This document shows, piece by piece, positions 35,630 through 49,400 of a stretch of DNA of 64,000 nt; position 1 is the stretch's first letter, and every line of letters begins with the position of its first letter. Under the pieces are notes generated by a model. It did not search any database, was not told the DNA's origin, and saw only the letters and a program-made list of their open reading frames with translations. The position numbers and the translations under genes are program-made. This stretch comes from Phragmites australis (taxonomy: Eukaryota; Streptophyta; Magnoliopsida; Poales; Poaceae): the NCBI RefSeq assembly GCF_958298935.1, contig NC_084923.1:8248501-8312500 (forward strand), written 5' to 3'.

Positions 35630-35945
35630 CTGCGAAGTGCATTACTAAGTGGGATCCATTTGCTGCCAAGGTGTTCAATAAAATTTGTGTAGAATAAGTG
35701 AATGTACACAATAGGCCTCAACATTGTTTGAATATTTTAGGGTATGCAAACCTTATAAGGAAGTTTCAGGAATGAACCAAGAGGTCATATACCTAAGGGC
35801 AAATGAAGAATAGGTGAGATGCCTTAAAGAAAACTTATACCCAATGAAAGACTTTAAACAATAGAACCACTAGTTTGGGGGAGAGATCCTGTGACATGAT
35901 GCATTACAGCTAGTGACGAGTGGTGGGCTGAGCAAAATGAGGTCA
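35630..35945 (+). pseudogene. Myb/SANT-like ORF1 of a PIF/Harbinger transposon, decayed
   Basis: One frame gives WDPFAAKVFNKICVE, NRPQHCLNILGYANLIRKF, GQMKNR-stop-DALKKTYTQ and LNNRTTSLG, broken by at least five stop codons. This spacing matches the Myb/SANT-like DNA-binding protein that PIF/Harbinger elements carry beside their transposase. At its end come a DEWW-like segment and then the transposase pseudogene. It is dead; several stops are single transitions from Trp or Arg codons. Confidence 0.6.
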
Positions 35946-36022
35946 GTTGATGAATATGTTATCTCTATAAGTAATATGTTTTTCCATGTTGAAATTTATA
36001 TTGTACTCTGCATTTTTAGGCA

Positions 36023-37121
36023 ATGCCAGTCTATATCACTTTTAATACTGCACCACTTGAGTATGAGGAAGAGTTAAGGATAATGTTTGAAGCTATTAGT
36101 TGTACAAATGGTACATTGGTAAATAACTATGGCTTGCAATCTAGTAGAGAACTTTGTAGCAAGGAAGCCTTAGGAATGCTTTTATGGGCATGTAGTGCAC
36201 CTGAATCGTTTAAACAAGTAAAGAACAAGTTTGTGCATTCATTGAAAACTGTCAGTAGAAAGTTTGCTGATGTACTAGATAGTATCAATCGAATGGTTGT
36301 TAACATAATAAAGCCTAAAGATCCTCAGTTCGCAATAGTGCATTCTAGGCTCCGAGAACCTAGGTTTTGGCCTCATTTGAAGGATTGTTTTGGTGCAATT
36401 GATGGAAAACATAAACTTGTGACTGTGCCCTTAAGTGAACAACCTAAATACTTTGGCCGACATGGATATGCTTTGCAAAATGTCATGACGGTTTGTGACT
36501 TTGATATGAGGTTCACATTTATTGTCACCGGTTGACCAGGATATATTCATGACACTCGTATATTACTGGATACTTTGGTAACATACAAGCAACAATTTCC
36601 ATATCCCCGAGAAGGTATATTACTTACCGGGATCTGTTCTTATGAACACTTGTATATCATGCATTGAATTAACACTTTGTTAAACAGGAAAACATTATCT
36701 CGTTGATTCAGGATATCCTAACAAAAAAGGATTTCTAGCATCTTACAAGAGACAAAGGTATCATGTTTCTGATTGGCAACATGGTTGCTACCCTGTGGGA
36801 TCCAAGGAAGTCTTTAACTATGCACATTCATCCCTTTGAAATATGATCGAGTGTTGCTTTGGAGTTTTAAAGATGAAGTGACGTATTCTTTTAAACTTGC
36901 CTAGCTATCCAATAGAGAAGCAATCTAAAATCATAATTGCAGTAATGGCTCTTCACAATTTCATTCGAGATAGTGCCATATATGATGCTGATTTTGAAAA
37001 CTACGTTCATGACGATGGAGCTCATGGTACCCAAGCTACCATAGATGATGGGAGTGCTTTAGGAGATGAAACTGATATGGGTGCTTTACGTAATTCTATT
37101 GCTGTCGCTTTGGTAGCATAA
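36023..37121 (+). pseudogene. PIF/Harbinger DDE transposase, decayed
   Basis: Two readable blocks flank a damaged middle. The first (171 codons with the stop, 36023-36535) contains RLREPRFWPHLKDCFGAIDG and YALQNVMTVCDFDMRFTFI, the first catalytic Asp region of DDE_Tnp_4 nucleases. A TGA replaces a Trp codon at its end. Similarity continues with PGYIHDTRILLDTL (second Asp), LVDSGYPNKKGFLASYK, IECCFGVLKMK and, in the last block to 37121, IIIAVMALHNFIRD. There are at least three stops and frame changes between them. The family is clear; the element's own ends are not. Together with the ORF1 remains it marks a once-autonomous Harbinger element. Confidence 0.82.
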
Positions 37122-38532
37122 CTATTGTTTGTACACGTGACAAGTATTTTATGTTTCTTTATGCCACTTTGGAATGTACGTAATTGCATATACCCTGCCG
37201 GTGATGCCTGCTGAGCTTGTTAGTGCAATGGCTTGAACTCTAATGAGCAGGTTGACTTGTTTTCTGATTAATGGTGATGGCTGCTATTATGATTGTGGCT
37301 TGTAAGCATCAGAATTTGTGTTTCTGTTCTCACTTCTCACAATCACTATATTAGTAACCAGTTATTCTTTTATAATTTGTTATTAGCATTTCTATAGGGT
37401 CATGATGGTATATTTCGAAGGAGAGACATTCCTGGAAAAAGGGTTGCTTCACTCATCAGGTTCAGTGAAAAAGCGAAAGGAAAGAAATGTTGATAAAAAA
37501 GATTCGTTATGCTGTATACAAAGAAGTGATACTCGGGTGTGTTGCTAGTCTGATTGATTATTGACCATATTTTATTTCTAAATGCTATTATAGAAGTTGT
37601 ATATAAACCATACCTGTTAGGCACAAGGATTTTCTGATCTTGAATGATTTTCTTATCGTTGAGGGGGGAACCATCTCGAGCCACTCATGCGCACACCTTT
37701 CGTTAGTTCTTCAATTTGTGAATTATTAATGCGGCAATTTGTTTCCAGTTATTACAACATTTTCATGGTTTCCACTTATTACATATTCTCATGATACATC
37801 TTAAACTGTCAAAAATCAATTCAAAAACTATCTTCTACGCTTATTCAGGAAAAAAAACAAGTCATTATCAGCTTTAAAGACATATATGTTATTTTACACT
37901 TAGCACATACAATCTCTCTACAAAGAATTAGGAAGCCAAATAGTAGCTTTTCCAGACAGCAGCTTCTCGAGGCAGCAGCTTTTAAAAAAAGTCAGCTTCT
38001 CATAAAAACTCTGCAGAATTAAGCTGTATCAAACAACACCTTTGTTTTCTCCCTTGCCTTCCTACCCTGAAGCCATAGAAGCACGGAAAAGGAAAAAAAT
38101 CTCAGTAATTTAACATTTCAAAGTTGGAAAATATTGTTTTTAAATGTCATACTTACAAATTGATCTTTTTAGTCCAAATCTATTTTGCAGTTCAAAGTTG
38201 ACGAGTATTTCTGTTCAAAGTCCCCGTTGATTCGAGTTTAAATTTAGTTTTTAGATAAATTACAATAATTTGATGTTCAAGATGTAATTTCGAATACTTC
38301 ATTGGTTCGAAGATCTAGCTTCGAATTCAATGTTTTTTTCCTTAGAGAGTTTTCAGTCTGGGGTGCCCTTGACTGGCTGAAGTCATAGGCACCCGTGAAC
38401 TAGAGAACCCCAAATTTAAGTGCCATTTTCTTAGAAATTTCTCGTGAAAGATTTTTTCTTTAAAAAACCAGGATTTGCATTTACAAAAGTTTCCTCATAT
38501 TCAACTGGTCTTCCAAGTTCTCGTGTCCCTAA
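37122..38532. other. AT-rich spacer
   Basis: No gene is supported. A stretch near 37940-38045 has repeated CAGCTT words and ends AAACAACACC, resembling one end of a Tourist-type element. I could not find its partner with confidence; it may be the right end of the PIF/Harbinger element. Confidence 0.4.
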
Positions 38533-38834
38533 GGGTCTGTTTGTTTCAGCTAGAGATTCTGAAAAGCAGCTTATAAAAGCTGGATTGTTAAAAGCTGGAT
38601 TGTGAAAAGCTGGATTGTTAAAAGCTTTTAGATTGTAGATTCTAAAAAAATTTAATGGACAGTTTAGTAAAATGGACTTTCACAATCTATCAAAAGCTGA
38701 GGAAAACCAGCTTCTCAGATTATCACAATCCAACCAGCAGATTTTAAAAAGCTATAACCAAAAGCTGTCTGTTTGTTTCAGCTTCGAATTATAAAAGCTG
38801 AAAGCCAGAATCCAAAGCTGAAACAAACAGGACC
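38533..38834. mobile_element. Tourist-like (PIF/Harbinger) MITE with TAA duplication
   Basis: 302 bp flanked by TAA at 38530-38532 and 38835-38837. The left end reads GGGTCTGTTTGTTTCAGCT and the right end, inverted, GGTCCTGTTTGTTTCAGCT. The body contains repeated AAGCTGGATTGT units and an internal second copy of the CTGTTTGTTTCAGCTT end. The 3-bp TAA duplication and the end sequence fit Tourist MITEs. It sits only about 140 bp upstream of the NUP133 start codon. Confidence 0.8.
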
Positions 38835-38974
38835 TAATCAGGGGGGCAAAAGCCAAAAAGAAAGAAGAAACTCAAAACACTAGTAAAACCCTAGCCCACC
38901 GGAGGGAGCGCCAAGACCGTGAGGTCGGCTAGTCGGAGAGTGAGGTGCCCAGCTCGGCCGCCGCGCCGCCAAAG

Positions 38975-41900
38975 ATGTTCTCGCCGGCGATCAGGAAGCC
39001 CCACCTTCTCCACCGCAGGGACAGGGAGGAGGCGTCCCCTTCACCTCCTCCTCCAGGTCCCGCCCACACCCCGTCGCCTCGTGGATTCGCCGCCCCCGAC
39101 CGGCCCGCCACTGGCACTCCGGCCCCATGGACCTCCTCTTCCCTCCTCGCCAGGTGCCCCTTTCTTCTCACCTGGTTCGCTTTCACCAAACCACAACATT
39201 TCGTCGTATGGCCATGTCTGATTGAAGGCGCCGGAAGCTAGTAGCGAGCACCTTTGCTTTCTTCATTCTAGATTTCTAGTAGCCTAGCACGTTTAGCACA
39301 GGCAAATGAGCTCTGATTTAGTGATTGTACCATGTCTTGTTTCTTGGTGCAAATTTATAGGATTTCGACATCGAAGCAAACTGACAGGGCTGGTGATTCG
39401 GACCAGATCCAACCGGTGCACGTAGCAGAGTTTCCCCAAGTCGTTCGGAATGCCCAAGCCAGCCTTCTACAGCAGAAATTTTCCAGTAATAGCTTCCACT
39501 CAGTGTGCAAGTGCTATTCTTTCCAGTAATAGTTTGCTTGTACTATACTGAACCATACGTACCTGTTCTGCATCTCTTGTAGGAAAAAACATGCTTTCTG
39601 GTGGCATTGATAAAGACACATCCCTTGCGTGGATGATATGTGGGAATGAGCTTTTTATCTGGAGCTACTTGGCTTCTGTTGCAAAAGACTGTCTTGTACT
39701 TGAGGTTCCATATTCTCTTACTAGAAACAAAGATGCGAAACCCCTCTCCGGTATTCAATGGACAGTTTGCATAATGAGATGGCATAGTAGTGGTGCATCA
39801 ACAAGGAATGGTGGAGAGATATTGCATCAGAGAAGTTCGACTGGCATTATCCTCTGCAACAAAAGAACACAAGCTGTTGCCTATTGGCCTGATATCTATG
39901 CTGAAAGTAATAGGAGTCCAGTTCTTAGTTCGTTTGGTTATGATGAGGCATCTGCAAGTGATGGTGCATCTAATTGTTCCAGTTTCAACTCGATTATTGC
40001 AGCTGCAGTTCCGGGAGGTATTCATGAATGTATTGCTATAGCTTCTGAACCTGCAGGTGCTTTATGGTTGTTCCAGTGTTCACCAGCAGGAGTGCATCGA
40101 AGTAAAGTTCATAGGGATACATTAGGTGATAGTGGTGCCGAGCATTCTCAGAAAAGTAATGGTGGAAGGTCCTTGGTTTGGCTCCCTAGTAATGTACCAT
40201 CCGAGGCTGCTGACCGGAAGTTCTTTTTGTTGACTAACCATGAGATACAATGTTGGAGTATTTCCCTCCTGCATGGCATCAATGTAAAAAAATTAGGGTC
40301 TCAGGAAATCGTTGGTACTGATGGGGATGTGAGTATAAAGAAAGATATAGCTGGGCAGAAGAACATATGGCTTTTGGACATGCATATAGATGAGCATGGG
40401 AAGGAATTTAGCATTCTTGTTGCTACGTTATGCAAAGATCGGGTGAGTGGGTCAAACTACACTCAGTATTCTCTTCTGACGATGCTGTACAGACTTAACC
40501 AGAAGTTTTCATCTGAAGATAATGTGGTTAAAAGTGAAAGGTTTTTGGAGAAAAAAGCTCCTTCTCAGGTGATTATCCCTAAGGCTAGAGTAGAGTATGA
40601 AGAGTTCTTGTTCTCCATGAAGCTAAAAACTGGTGGTAAGCCTTCTGGTTCTGTGATCATCCTGTCAGGTGATGGTACAGCAACAGTGGCCATATATTGG
40701 AGAGGTTCCACTCGACTTTATCAATTTGATCTGCCTTGGGATGCTGGAAAAGTTCTCGATGCTTCCATTATCCCATCTGCTGAAGACAGAGATGAAGGTG
40801 CTTGGGTTGTTCTAACAGAAAAGGCAGGATTCTGGGCAATACCAGAAAAGGCTGTATTAGTTGGTGGGGTTGAACCACCAGAGCGCAGCTTATCACGAAA
40901 AGGTAGTTGTAATGAGGTGGTTGCTGAAGAGAAAAGAAGAACTCAGGTATTGAGTGCCAGTGTTGTTCCCAGAAGAGCTAGCTCTGAGGCTTGGAGTGCT
41001 GGAGAGAGGCAAAGGCCTACATTAACTGGCATAGCTCAGCAGGCTGTGGTTGATGAAGAGTCTGAAATGCTACTGAACCGGTTATTTCATGATTTTATTT
41101 TGTCTGGTGCAGTTAATGAGGCACTTCAGAAGCTTAGAGCAGCAGGAGCATTTGAGAAAGAGGATGAAATGAACATATTTGTTCGAATGAGCAAGTCCAT
41201 TGTAAACACATTAGCCAAGCACTGGACAACAACTAGAGAAGCTGAATTTCTTGCCTCGACAATTGTTTCATCCCTTGTTGAGAAGCAGCAAAAACATGAG
41301 AGATTCCTTCAGTTTCTTGTATTTTCGAAGTGCCATGAAGAACTCGCTTCAAAGCAAAGTATGGATTTGCTCTTACCATCAGTCTGTTTATTATCTTCGT
41401 CCCTTATCATACTTGTTATTGGTAATCAGATACATTGGTTTCTTTACTGTTCAGAATACAGTAACAATGATGTCATTTTGGTTGGAGTTATTAGTATAGG
41501 AGATGTTGTAATTCTTGTGAATATAGAATACTTTCTTGTTAGTCCTAAAAGCGGAGTACAATTGCAGAACTGTTCTTTCCCATCTGCCATCCATACGTGA
41601 TTGTTTTAAATCATGAGCCAGAGCATGTGCTCTACCTTGTAGGGTTGTTCTTACCTGGTCTTACCTACTATTGTGCTGTGTTGGGTGGGTTTTGTATCAG
41701 TTAATTATTAGTCATTTGTCTAACGACACCACATTAGTTTAGTTTTTTACTTGAGCAGTAACAAAAACACTATGTAGGACCACAATGATGGCGTACAGCC
41801 ATATAAGGGAGCTGAGTTCTGTTCTGAGTTTAATTGTCACAGAATTCTATTAATGATACTTCTGTTTGACAAACGAGCAAATTGACCATTCTGCAGGAGC

Positions 41901-44900
41901 TGCAATGCTAACTATCATGGAGCATGGAGAAAAGCTCTCTGGAATGATACAGCTTAGGGAATTACAAAACACTCTTAGCCAGCAACGCTCAAGCACACAT
42001 TTGTCTCAGTCAAAAACTCAAACCACTGGTGCCCTTTGGAACCTCATTCAGTTGGTTGGTGAGAAAGCTCGAAGAAACACTGTTCTCTTAATGGATCGTG
42101 ATAATGCTGAAGTGTTCTACAGTAGAGTTTCTGATATAGATGATCTATTTTATTGTTTATCTCATCAGCTTCAATACATTATAAATAGAGAAGAACACCC
42201 TTCTGTTCAGATGCAACGTGCACTTGAGTTATCAAATGCTTGTAACACCTTAGTTCAGGCAGCATTGTATTACAGGAAGGAGCACAAGGAATGGTATCCT
42301 TCTCCTGAAGGACTGATAACCTGGAGCAGCCACCCTGTCGTACGGTCTGGAATCTGGAGTACAGCATCCCTAATTATGGATCTTTTGAGAGAATCAGGAG
42401 CTGCAGACATGTCAATGAAGTCCAATCTATGGTCTCAGTTGGAAGGACTCACAGACATTCTATTGGAGGCATATATATGTCTTTTAACTGCAAAATTTGA
42501 ACGTGGGGAGGAACATGGTGTACTAGTCCACGAATATTGTGAACGAAGAGATGAACTTCTTGGATCCCTCTACAATCTTGCAAAACAAATAGTAGAGGCC
42601 AAGTATCAGGTTTGTTTAATTTAACATCACTCTTTTTCCTAATATTTTTTCCTTTACTACAGTAAGGTGCTTATCTTTTGCAATTTTGTGTTGTCCCTTT
42701 ATGCGCTGTTCTGCCCGAAATGCACTGCAAAAGTTCTAGCTTGATTTCACATGTAGTATGTAATAATAATTCTGGTACCATTTTGGTATTAAGGTAGGCA
42801 TCCTGGTATTGAATCCATGATTTCCAATTGCATTTTGGTGATTTGCTGCTTGATTGGTTCTCTGATCAGTTTCCATGTTAGTCATTTTGTCTATTTTTTA
42901 ACTATGCACGTATTAACTCATAGCAATCTCTGATCATAATTCATAACACGAGTGTTCTATGGTCAGCTGCCACGAATGTAAGTTTGCAAGTATTAACATA
43001 GTAACTTGATATTAATGAGCAAAAGACATTTTCTACTAGATATGATAAAGAAGTGTGCAAAGGTCTATTTGGATTATTATCATTTTTTAATTACGGAAGC
43101 ATTTTTAAAAATAATCCATTGGTCTGGTGTTGTTGTCAGTTCCTTAACATTATATTTACATGTAGTTATGTAGGCTGGTGTCCTGCATTCGGTGTTTGTA
43201 GAGCTTCTCAATCTTGGTATGGAACAACTAATATCTTTTCTCCATATATATCAGGAGTCAAGAGAAGGCACTGACAATCTGGATCTGAAAGAATCTATAT
43301 TTAGAGAAGTTACTTCTCCTATTTTGGCAACAGCTAAACGGCATGAAGGGTACCAAACGTTGTGGCAGATTTGCTATGATCTCAGTGATACAGGTCTCCT
43401 CCGTAGTCTTATGGTATAATCACATGACTCCATTCCAAAGTTATCTCATATCCTTTTTCTACTGCTGTAATATTTTGCACAATATGCAGGGGATAACATA
43501 TAGCATTTTTGTACAATGGTTAGCATTGAAGACTAGGCCATTTGCATTCTAGTTTCTACCAAGATGTTTCTAGTACATGATTCTAATATTGATCTTATTG
43601 CAGCATGATAGTGTAGGACCTCATGGGGGATTCAGTTTCTTCGTTTTTAAAGAACTAGTCAACAACCGCAACTACGCTAAGCTGTTAAGGCTGGGTGAAG
43701 AATTCCAGGAAGAGCTAGCTAGTTTTCTGAAAGAGCGAAGTGATCTTCTGTGGCTTCATCAGATATGCTTAAACCAGTTCTCGTCTGCTTCAGATACCCT
43801 TCATACCTGTTCTCTGCTTGGGGGTCCTGAGGAAGATGCTAGCCTCACAACCGGCAGAAAGCTGCTATCCTTTGTTGAAAGAAGACGTCTTCTCTATCTC
43901 TCTAAAATTGCTGCAACAGCAGGTTATCTGTTTCTTCTATTCTACTTTCCTGTATGCCTTCAGCTGTGCATTGAAATAATAATTCAGGAAGTTTGCATAT
44001 TCTCTGCATATGCTGCTGGAATTATGCAAATAGACTTCTCTTATCTTCCTGATGATGGATAATGGTAGCTTATCAGTTGCAGTTTGTGCGAGGAAAAATC
44101 ATGATTGTCTCCGTTATTAAAGTTGTTTCTCATGCTTAGCAGTTAGCACTTTTATTGCTTCTGTGCATACCCTTGTACTGTCTTATGTGGCATGCCACTT
44201 AACCTTGAAACCTGCCTAATTCTGCTGAACTTTCCACAGAATAAGAAAGGCTTGGTTACTTACTGTCTAGAATATTATTTAGCTAATGAACCAATAAGAT
44301 TGCATCATTGTTTGTATTCATTTCTGTTTAGTAGATGGCATAGATTTTTTTCCCATTAGTAGATGAATTCCTGATATATTTCAATTACCGAGTAGGTAAG
44401 GATATTGGTTATGAAGTGAAGGTTGCACGGATAGAAGCAGACATGCGGATTCTAAAACTGCAGGTGAATTGTCTAATGCAAATGTTCTGCTGTATTTCTG
44501 CTTTCTAGTTATGATATCATTTTTGCATTCCTTCTTGGTGGGGATAGGAGCCCAGAGTCTAGTTAGAAATTTATGTGTTCCATATTTAGATTCATGACAC
44601 CGTAGCTGTATTCCCAACTCCTAGAGTTGTATATAGTTCTATGTTATTTATGCTTAGTTAGTCTTAGACCGTTCGAAACCAAGCTACAAAAAGATGGAAA
44701 ACCCTACAGGCTCGCATTTAGGTTTACACATCAAGGTTCCAAACCCTCACAATAACCGTCTGATCCCAGTGGGTACAAAGAGCACTGTAATGATAGTATA
44801 TTATTTTGAGCTGTTTTTGGTTGTTTTTAACTCTGGAAGCTATTAGAACATATTGGAACTTTAAAGCTGTTGGATGTTTGAAAGAAAAATGAGGATATGA

Positions 44901-45627
44901 AAAGTGACAGGGACAAAATCGGGAGCCAGGCATTGACTGTCTGGTAACCGGGCTTACCAGTTCCTGACCCAAGTGTGGGAAATTCTTAAAAGCTGGGTTT
45001 TGAAAACCTGGGTATAGATTTATGTTTTGAGTGAAGCAGGGATGATCAGCAAACCAGATTGCTTTTAGCCCTTTCTTTTCTGTACAGGAAGAGATAGTTC
45101 AGCATGATCCAGAATATGCACAAGGCAAATATATAAACAAGCTACTTCCTCCACCGGAACTGATTGAGATGTGCCTGAAGAGAGACCGAGAGCTTTCTCT
45201 TAAAGCTTTTGAAGTTTTTGCTTCGACAGGTTCCTCGTTCCGAAGTTCCAATAGAGGCCTTCTTGAGGCTTGCTGGGTGAATGCAGCCAACCAGGATGAC
45301 TGGGTCAAGCTTTCGCAGGCATCCATGTCAGAAGGTTGGAGCGACGAAGTCATCCAAGAATCTCTTCAAGGAACCGTCCTCTTCAACGCATCCAGGCTGT
45401 GTTATAGCCCAGATGCAGTGGTGTATGACGGTACTTTTGAGGATGTGCTGCCTGTGAAGAAAGAGGATGTACATCTGAGAGGTTTGGAGGCCAAATGCTT
45501 CTCAGTGGAAGAAGTACTGATGCAGCACAAGGATTTTCCAGATGCCGGTAAATTGATGATGACCGCAGTGATAATGGGCAAGGAGCTATCTTATGCAGCT
45601 GCAGAACCCGTGGATATGGGTTCATAA
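38975..45627 (+). CDS. NUP133: Nucleoporin NUP133
   Basis: Eight exons: 38975-39153, 39361-39485, 39583-41358, 41897-42609, 43255-43413, 43604-43922, 44396-44463 and 45088-45627. All are GT-AG and in phase, giving 1292 residues, close to Arabidopsis NUP133 in length. The start MFSPAIRKPHLLHRR and the DRPATGTPAPW segment match plant NUP133. An N-terminal beta-propeller follows (LAWMICGNELFIWSYLA and on), then a long alpha-helical half with LLNRLFHDFILSGAVNEAL, TLAKHWTTTREAEF, GEKLSGMIQLRELQN and LLPPPELIEMCLKRDRELSL. NUP133 is a scaffold subunit of the outer-ring Nup107-160 complex of the nuclear pore. I chose the ATG at 38975 for this N-terminal similarity; the frame is open upstream without an ATG. 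No lesion is visible. Confidence 0.94.
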
Positions 45628-46479
45628 ATCATACTCTCAGATATGGGCGATAGACTAGCAAAATCGGAGTCGGATCCTTTGTGATGGCCATCTGGTAGTT
45701 GTAATTGCAAAATCCTTGTCTTGGTGGCACTAAATATGTAGTTTCAGTTGTATCTATTCTGCGCGAATGCAGAAACATTCTTCATAGAGACTGCAAGATT
45801 ATACCTCTTGCGTTTTCTAGCGTGAGCTGTGGCTTGTAAACAGGCAGCCTTTTCATTTTTCGAGTTTTCTGAGAGGAAAATATCGTGTTGCTTAGAACCT
45901 TCTTATAGATGCCAGCATGAAAGTTTTGGTGAAATAACCGATGGTCCGGCTAATGCCTTTTTTTTTCCTTGGCCCAGCTATTTCTCGTTGTAGTCTGGTA
46001 GACCTCAGGTCATAAATAATTTTTTACGGTCATCCACGTGAAACTTTAACTATTATTTTTAATTAGAATATAGTTATAATATATAGTAAAAATATAATAT
46101 TATGAGTTTTTTAAAGATAAATCTATATGTGTGATTTTTATATTTTCAAACTAAATATTTTAGAAACTATGGATGGTTAAAATTTTAAAATATCTAAAAG
46201 TTTGATTGGATCTGAATCAGAAGTGAAAAGTATTTATGACTGAGGCGTAGTGGACTAGCAAGCTATAGCTTCTGCTTAATTGGGCTTTAATAAAGTTGGC
46301 CCAGCTTTCGAGCCAACGCAGGCACACGGACACGGCCTTTGGCACGGCAGAAGCTTTCCCCGCGTCCGGCTACTACCCATCACTCCCCTCAGATCCCGAA
46401 CGACCAAACTCCCTTCGCCGGCGGAGGAAGGCGGGGGAGATCACGCCCGGGTTGGGATCGCGCACCGGCGGCGGGCGGG
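45628..46479. other. Spacer between NUP133 and COG6
   Basis: Both genes are read rightward, so this interval holds the NUP133 3' untranslated region and the COG6 promoter. About 45955-46215 is very AT-rich and might be a decayed MITE. The last ~200 bp before the COG6 start are GC-rich. I found no clear TATA box. Confidence 0.45.
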
Positions 46480-49400
46480 ATGGTGGCGGCTCTGGCGCCG
46501 GGGGTGTCCCGGAAGCTGAAGAAGGTGCTGGAGACGCGGACGGACAGCCCGGATCTGCTGGCCTCGCTGGGCGCGCTCTCCACCTTCTACGTCCAGAACA
46601 CCCCGCAGGCGCGCCGCAACCTCAAGTCCTCCATCGAGCAGCGCGCGCTCGCCATCAACCGCCACTTCCTCGACGCCTCCCTCCCCGCCCACAAGGTGCG
46701 GTGTTGTTCACCGCCCATTCTTTCGCAGCTGCCGTGCCCTGTTTGGTGATTGCTTTGCTCTGCTATTTTGCGTGTAGGCGTTGGATCGCGTCGAGGGGGA
46801 GGTGCACGCGCTGAACGACTCCTGGAAGAAGTGAGTTGCTTTGCCCATTGCCCCTCTGCCTGCCTGGAAATGGAACTGGGAATCCTAGTATTAGCTGGTT
46901 TTCCGATATCCCTAGATTAGATTGAGCTTAATGTTATGTAGATCAGTGCATATAGGAATCTCCGAATTGTTACATTGTGCGAAGTGTATTTTGGATGTAG
47001 CAATAGTGCTCCATGTAAAACCTGTAATTAACAAGTAGAATCATGTCATGGGTCTTAACTAAGGCAGTAGAGAAGATACAAAGGATGGTGCTCTATAGTT
47101 GCAAAGGGCTTCTATCATGAGTTGTTATGCTGGTTCAGTTGCTACTGAGACATTATGTTCCATCGTTAGTATTGGTTTTCTTCTTCTTTTTCCTTTTTTC
47201 CCCTTGCCTAAATACTTCTGTTGTCTAGCGATACGAATGCTTTGAAATAAATTAAAAAAGTCACATTATGATTTCTTATACTACACATATTTGTTTTTCA
47301 TTCTGTTTATCTCCTTTTAATATCAAGGTATGCTTGTCTACTCTTTTTTTAATATTATGTTTAATTATGTTAGGATTGAGGAAGCATTGAGCAGTTGTAG
47401 TGTGAGAACTGGGGATATTATCAGTACAACGGAGAGGTTGCAACAAGAACTTGAGGTTATCACTCAGCGCCAAGAAATTGTTTCATGTTTCCTGCAGGAT
47501 TATCAACTTTCAAATGAAGAGGTACCACTTCCTACCTTAACAAAATTAATTGACTCAAATGATGTTTGGTTGCTAAATGTAAAATGTGATGCCTCAGTCA
47601 TTGTCTTAGGGATGATATCTTGATCACTCGTTCACGATTTTTGTCTATTGTTCTATTGTTAATGATTAATAGATAAATGCACTCCGGGAAGAAGAGATAG
47701 ATGATAAATTCTTCAAGGCATTGCTGCATGTCCAAGAAATACACTCAAACTGCAAGGTCCTGCTGCGGACACACCACCAGGTACCATCACTTTGTCCTTG
47801 AAGTTTTGGAGCCTTGATTCTTCGGAAACCATAAATAACTTTGTGCTACCTGTAAGATTACAAGTTATACATCAACAGTTCTCTTATCATGCCATTCAAT
47901 CAAAGCAGAAAAATGGATTGTTAACTTTCTATACTCTATAATAAAGGGGGTCATGTTCATGAAACCAAAAAAAAGGAAGAAAAACAAGTACTATCCAACA
48001 TATTAAAAAATAAAAACTGACAGGAGATCTCAATGTTGAACCTTTTATCTTGGATTTTTATTTGTTTCCAAAAGGCTAAATTTCTATGAACCCATCTTTT
48101 TTTCCAAGCATGGATTATACTCAACGATGCTTTGACATTGTGACTTGTTCATAGTTGGATAAAGTTTTACTAGCTAGTTTCCTAGTCAAAGAGCATGAAA
48201 TACTTATATCAAATGTCGAACTTTTTGGATATTTCTTCAGCGTGCTGGTTTAGAACTTATGGATATGATGTCTGTGTACCAAGAAGGGGCTTATGAAAGA
48301 TTGTGCAGGTATGCCCTTATATAGTCATCTTTTATTTCTGTGTTTCTCTCATTAATTCGTCATGTCAGGGTTTCTTCCATGATAGGACACTATTTTTAAT
48401 TCCACTTGATTTTAGTGCTAAGTTTACTAACCGGCTAACCGCTCCATTTCACAATCTTGGCCCAAGCTCACCATGCACATCGACCAAATAAGCACTAAAT
48501 GTAAGAAACAGTTAATTAAAAATGACCACGGATGTCCTTATTGAATGTCATGATATGGCCATCTAACCTCTTTCACAGCATTAAAGTAGGGTTAGAGTGT
48601 GGAAATATTGCAATTACTATACTCTTGATTTCTTCAATGGACAAACATTGTGAATCATCCTTTACCATGAAATTGGACAAATATTATGAAACGAGGGAGT
48701 ACAATGCTCCAAAATGTTCTTTGGCGACTTTGATAGATCTTTGCCCTTTCTCAGGATAAGTACCATCAAACTAGCATTTTATGCTATTTTGATTTGGATT
48801 GAATTCTGCTCTTTATAATAATACCAAATGACAGTAACATGCAGCATAGAACTCAGTTTTCTATTCTTTTATCAGGTGGGTTCAAGCTGAATGTAAAAAA
48901 TTAGGTGATAGTGACAACCCTGAAGTAAGCGAACTTTTGAAAAAGGCTGTTCGCTGCCTGAAGGAAAGACCTGTTCTATTCAAGTATTGTGCAGAAGAGG
49001 TATGCTAAACCTTTTGCATTGCAAAGTTACCTCTAATTGAAATGATATCTGATGGTGGGCGATCTTCATTCATAGGTTGCCAACATGAGACACCATGCAT
49101 TATTCAGGCGGTTTATAAGTGCTCTTACTAGAGGTGGACCTGGAGGGCTCCCAAGACCAATAGAAGTGCATGCTCATGATCCTCTTCGTTATGTAGGCGA
49201 AATGCTGGGTTGGCTACATCAGGTGTTTCCCTTGCTCTGTCCTTACTACTAGACATAGGAACCAACAAGTAGTGATTCGTTTTATTTCTTTTCAGATCAT
49301 GCATCTCTATTTTTAGATATTGCTTTAGCCTTTCTTGAATGTTCATTCTTTATTTTGTGAAGGCACTGGCATCTGAAAGAGAGCTTATAGTCGTCTTGCT

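Noticed and set aside
46296..46814. 172-codon open frame at the COG6 start
   Set aside because: It is a different phase across COG6 exon 1 and its promoter; the COG6 frame has clear family similarity.
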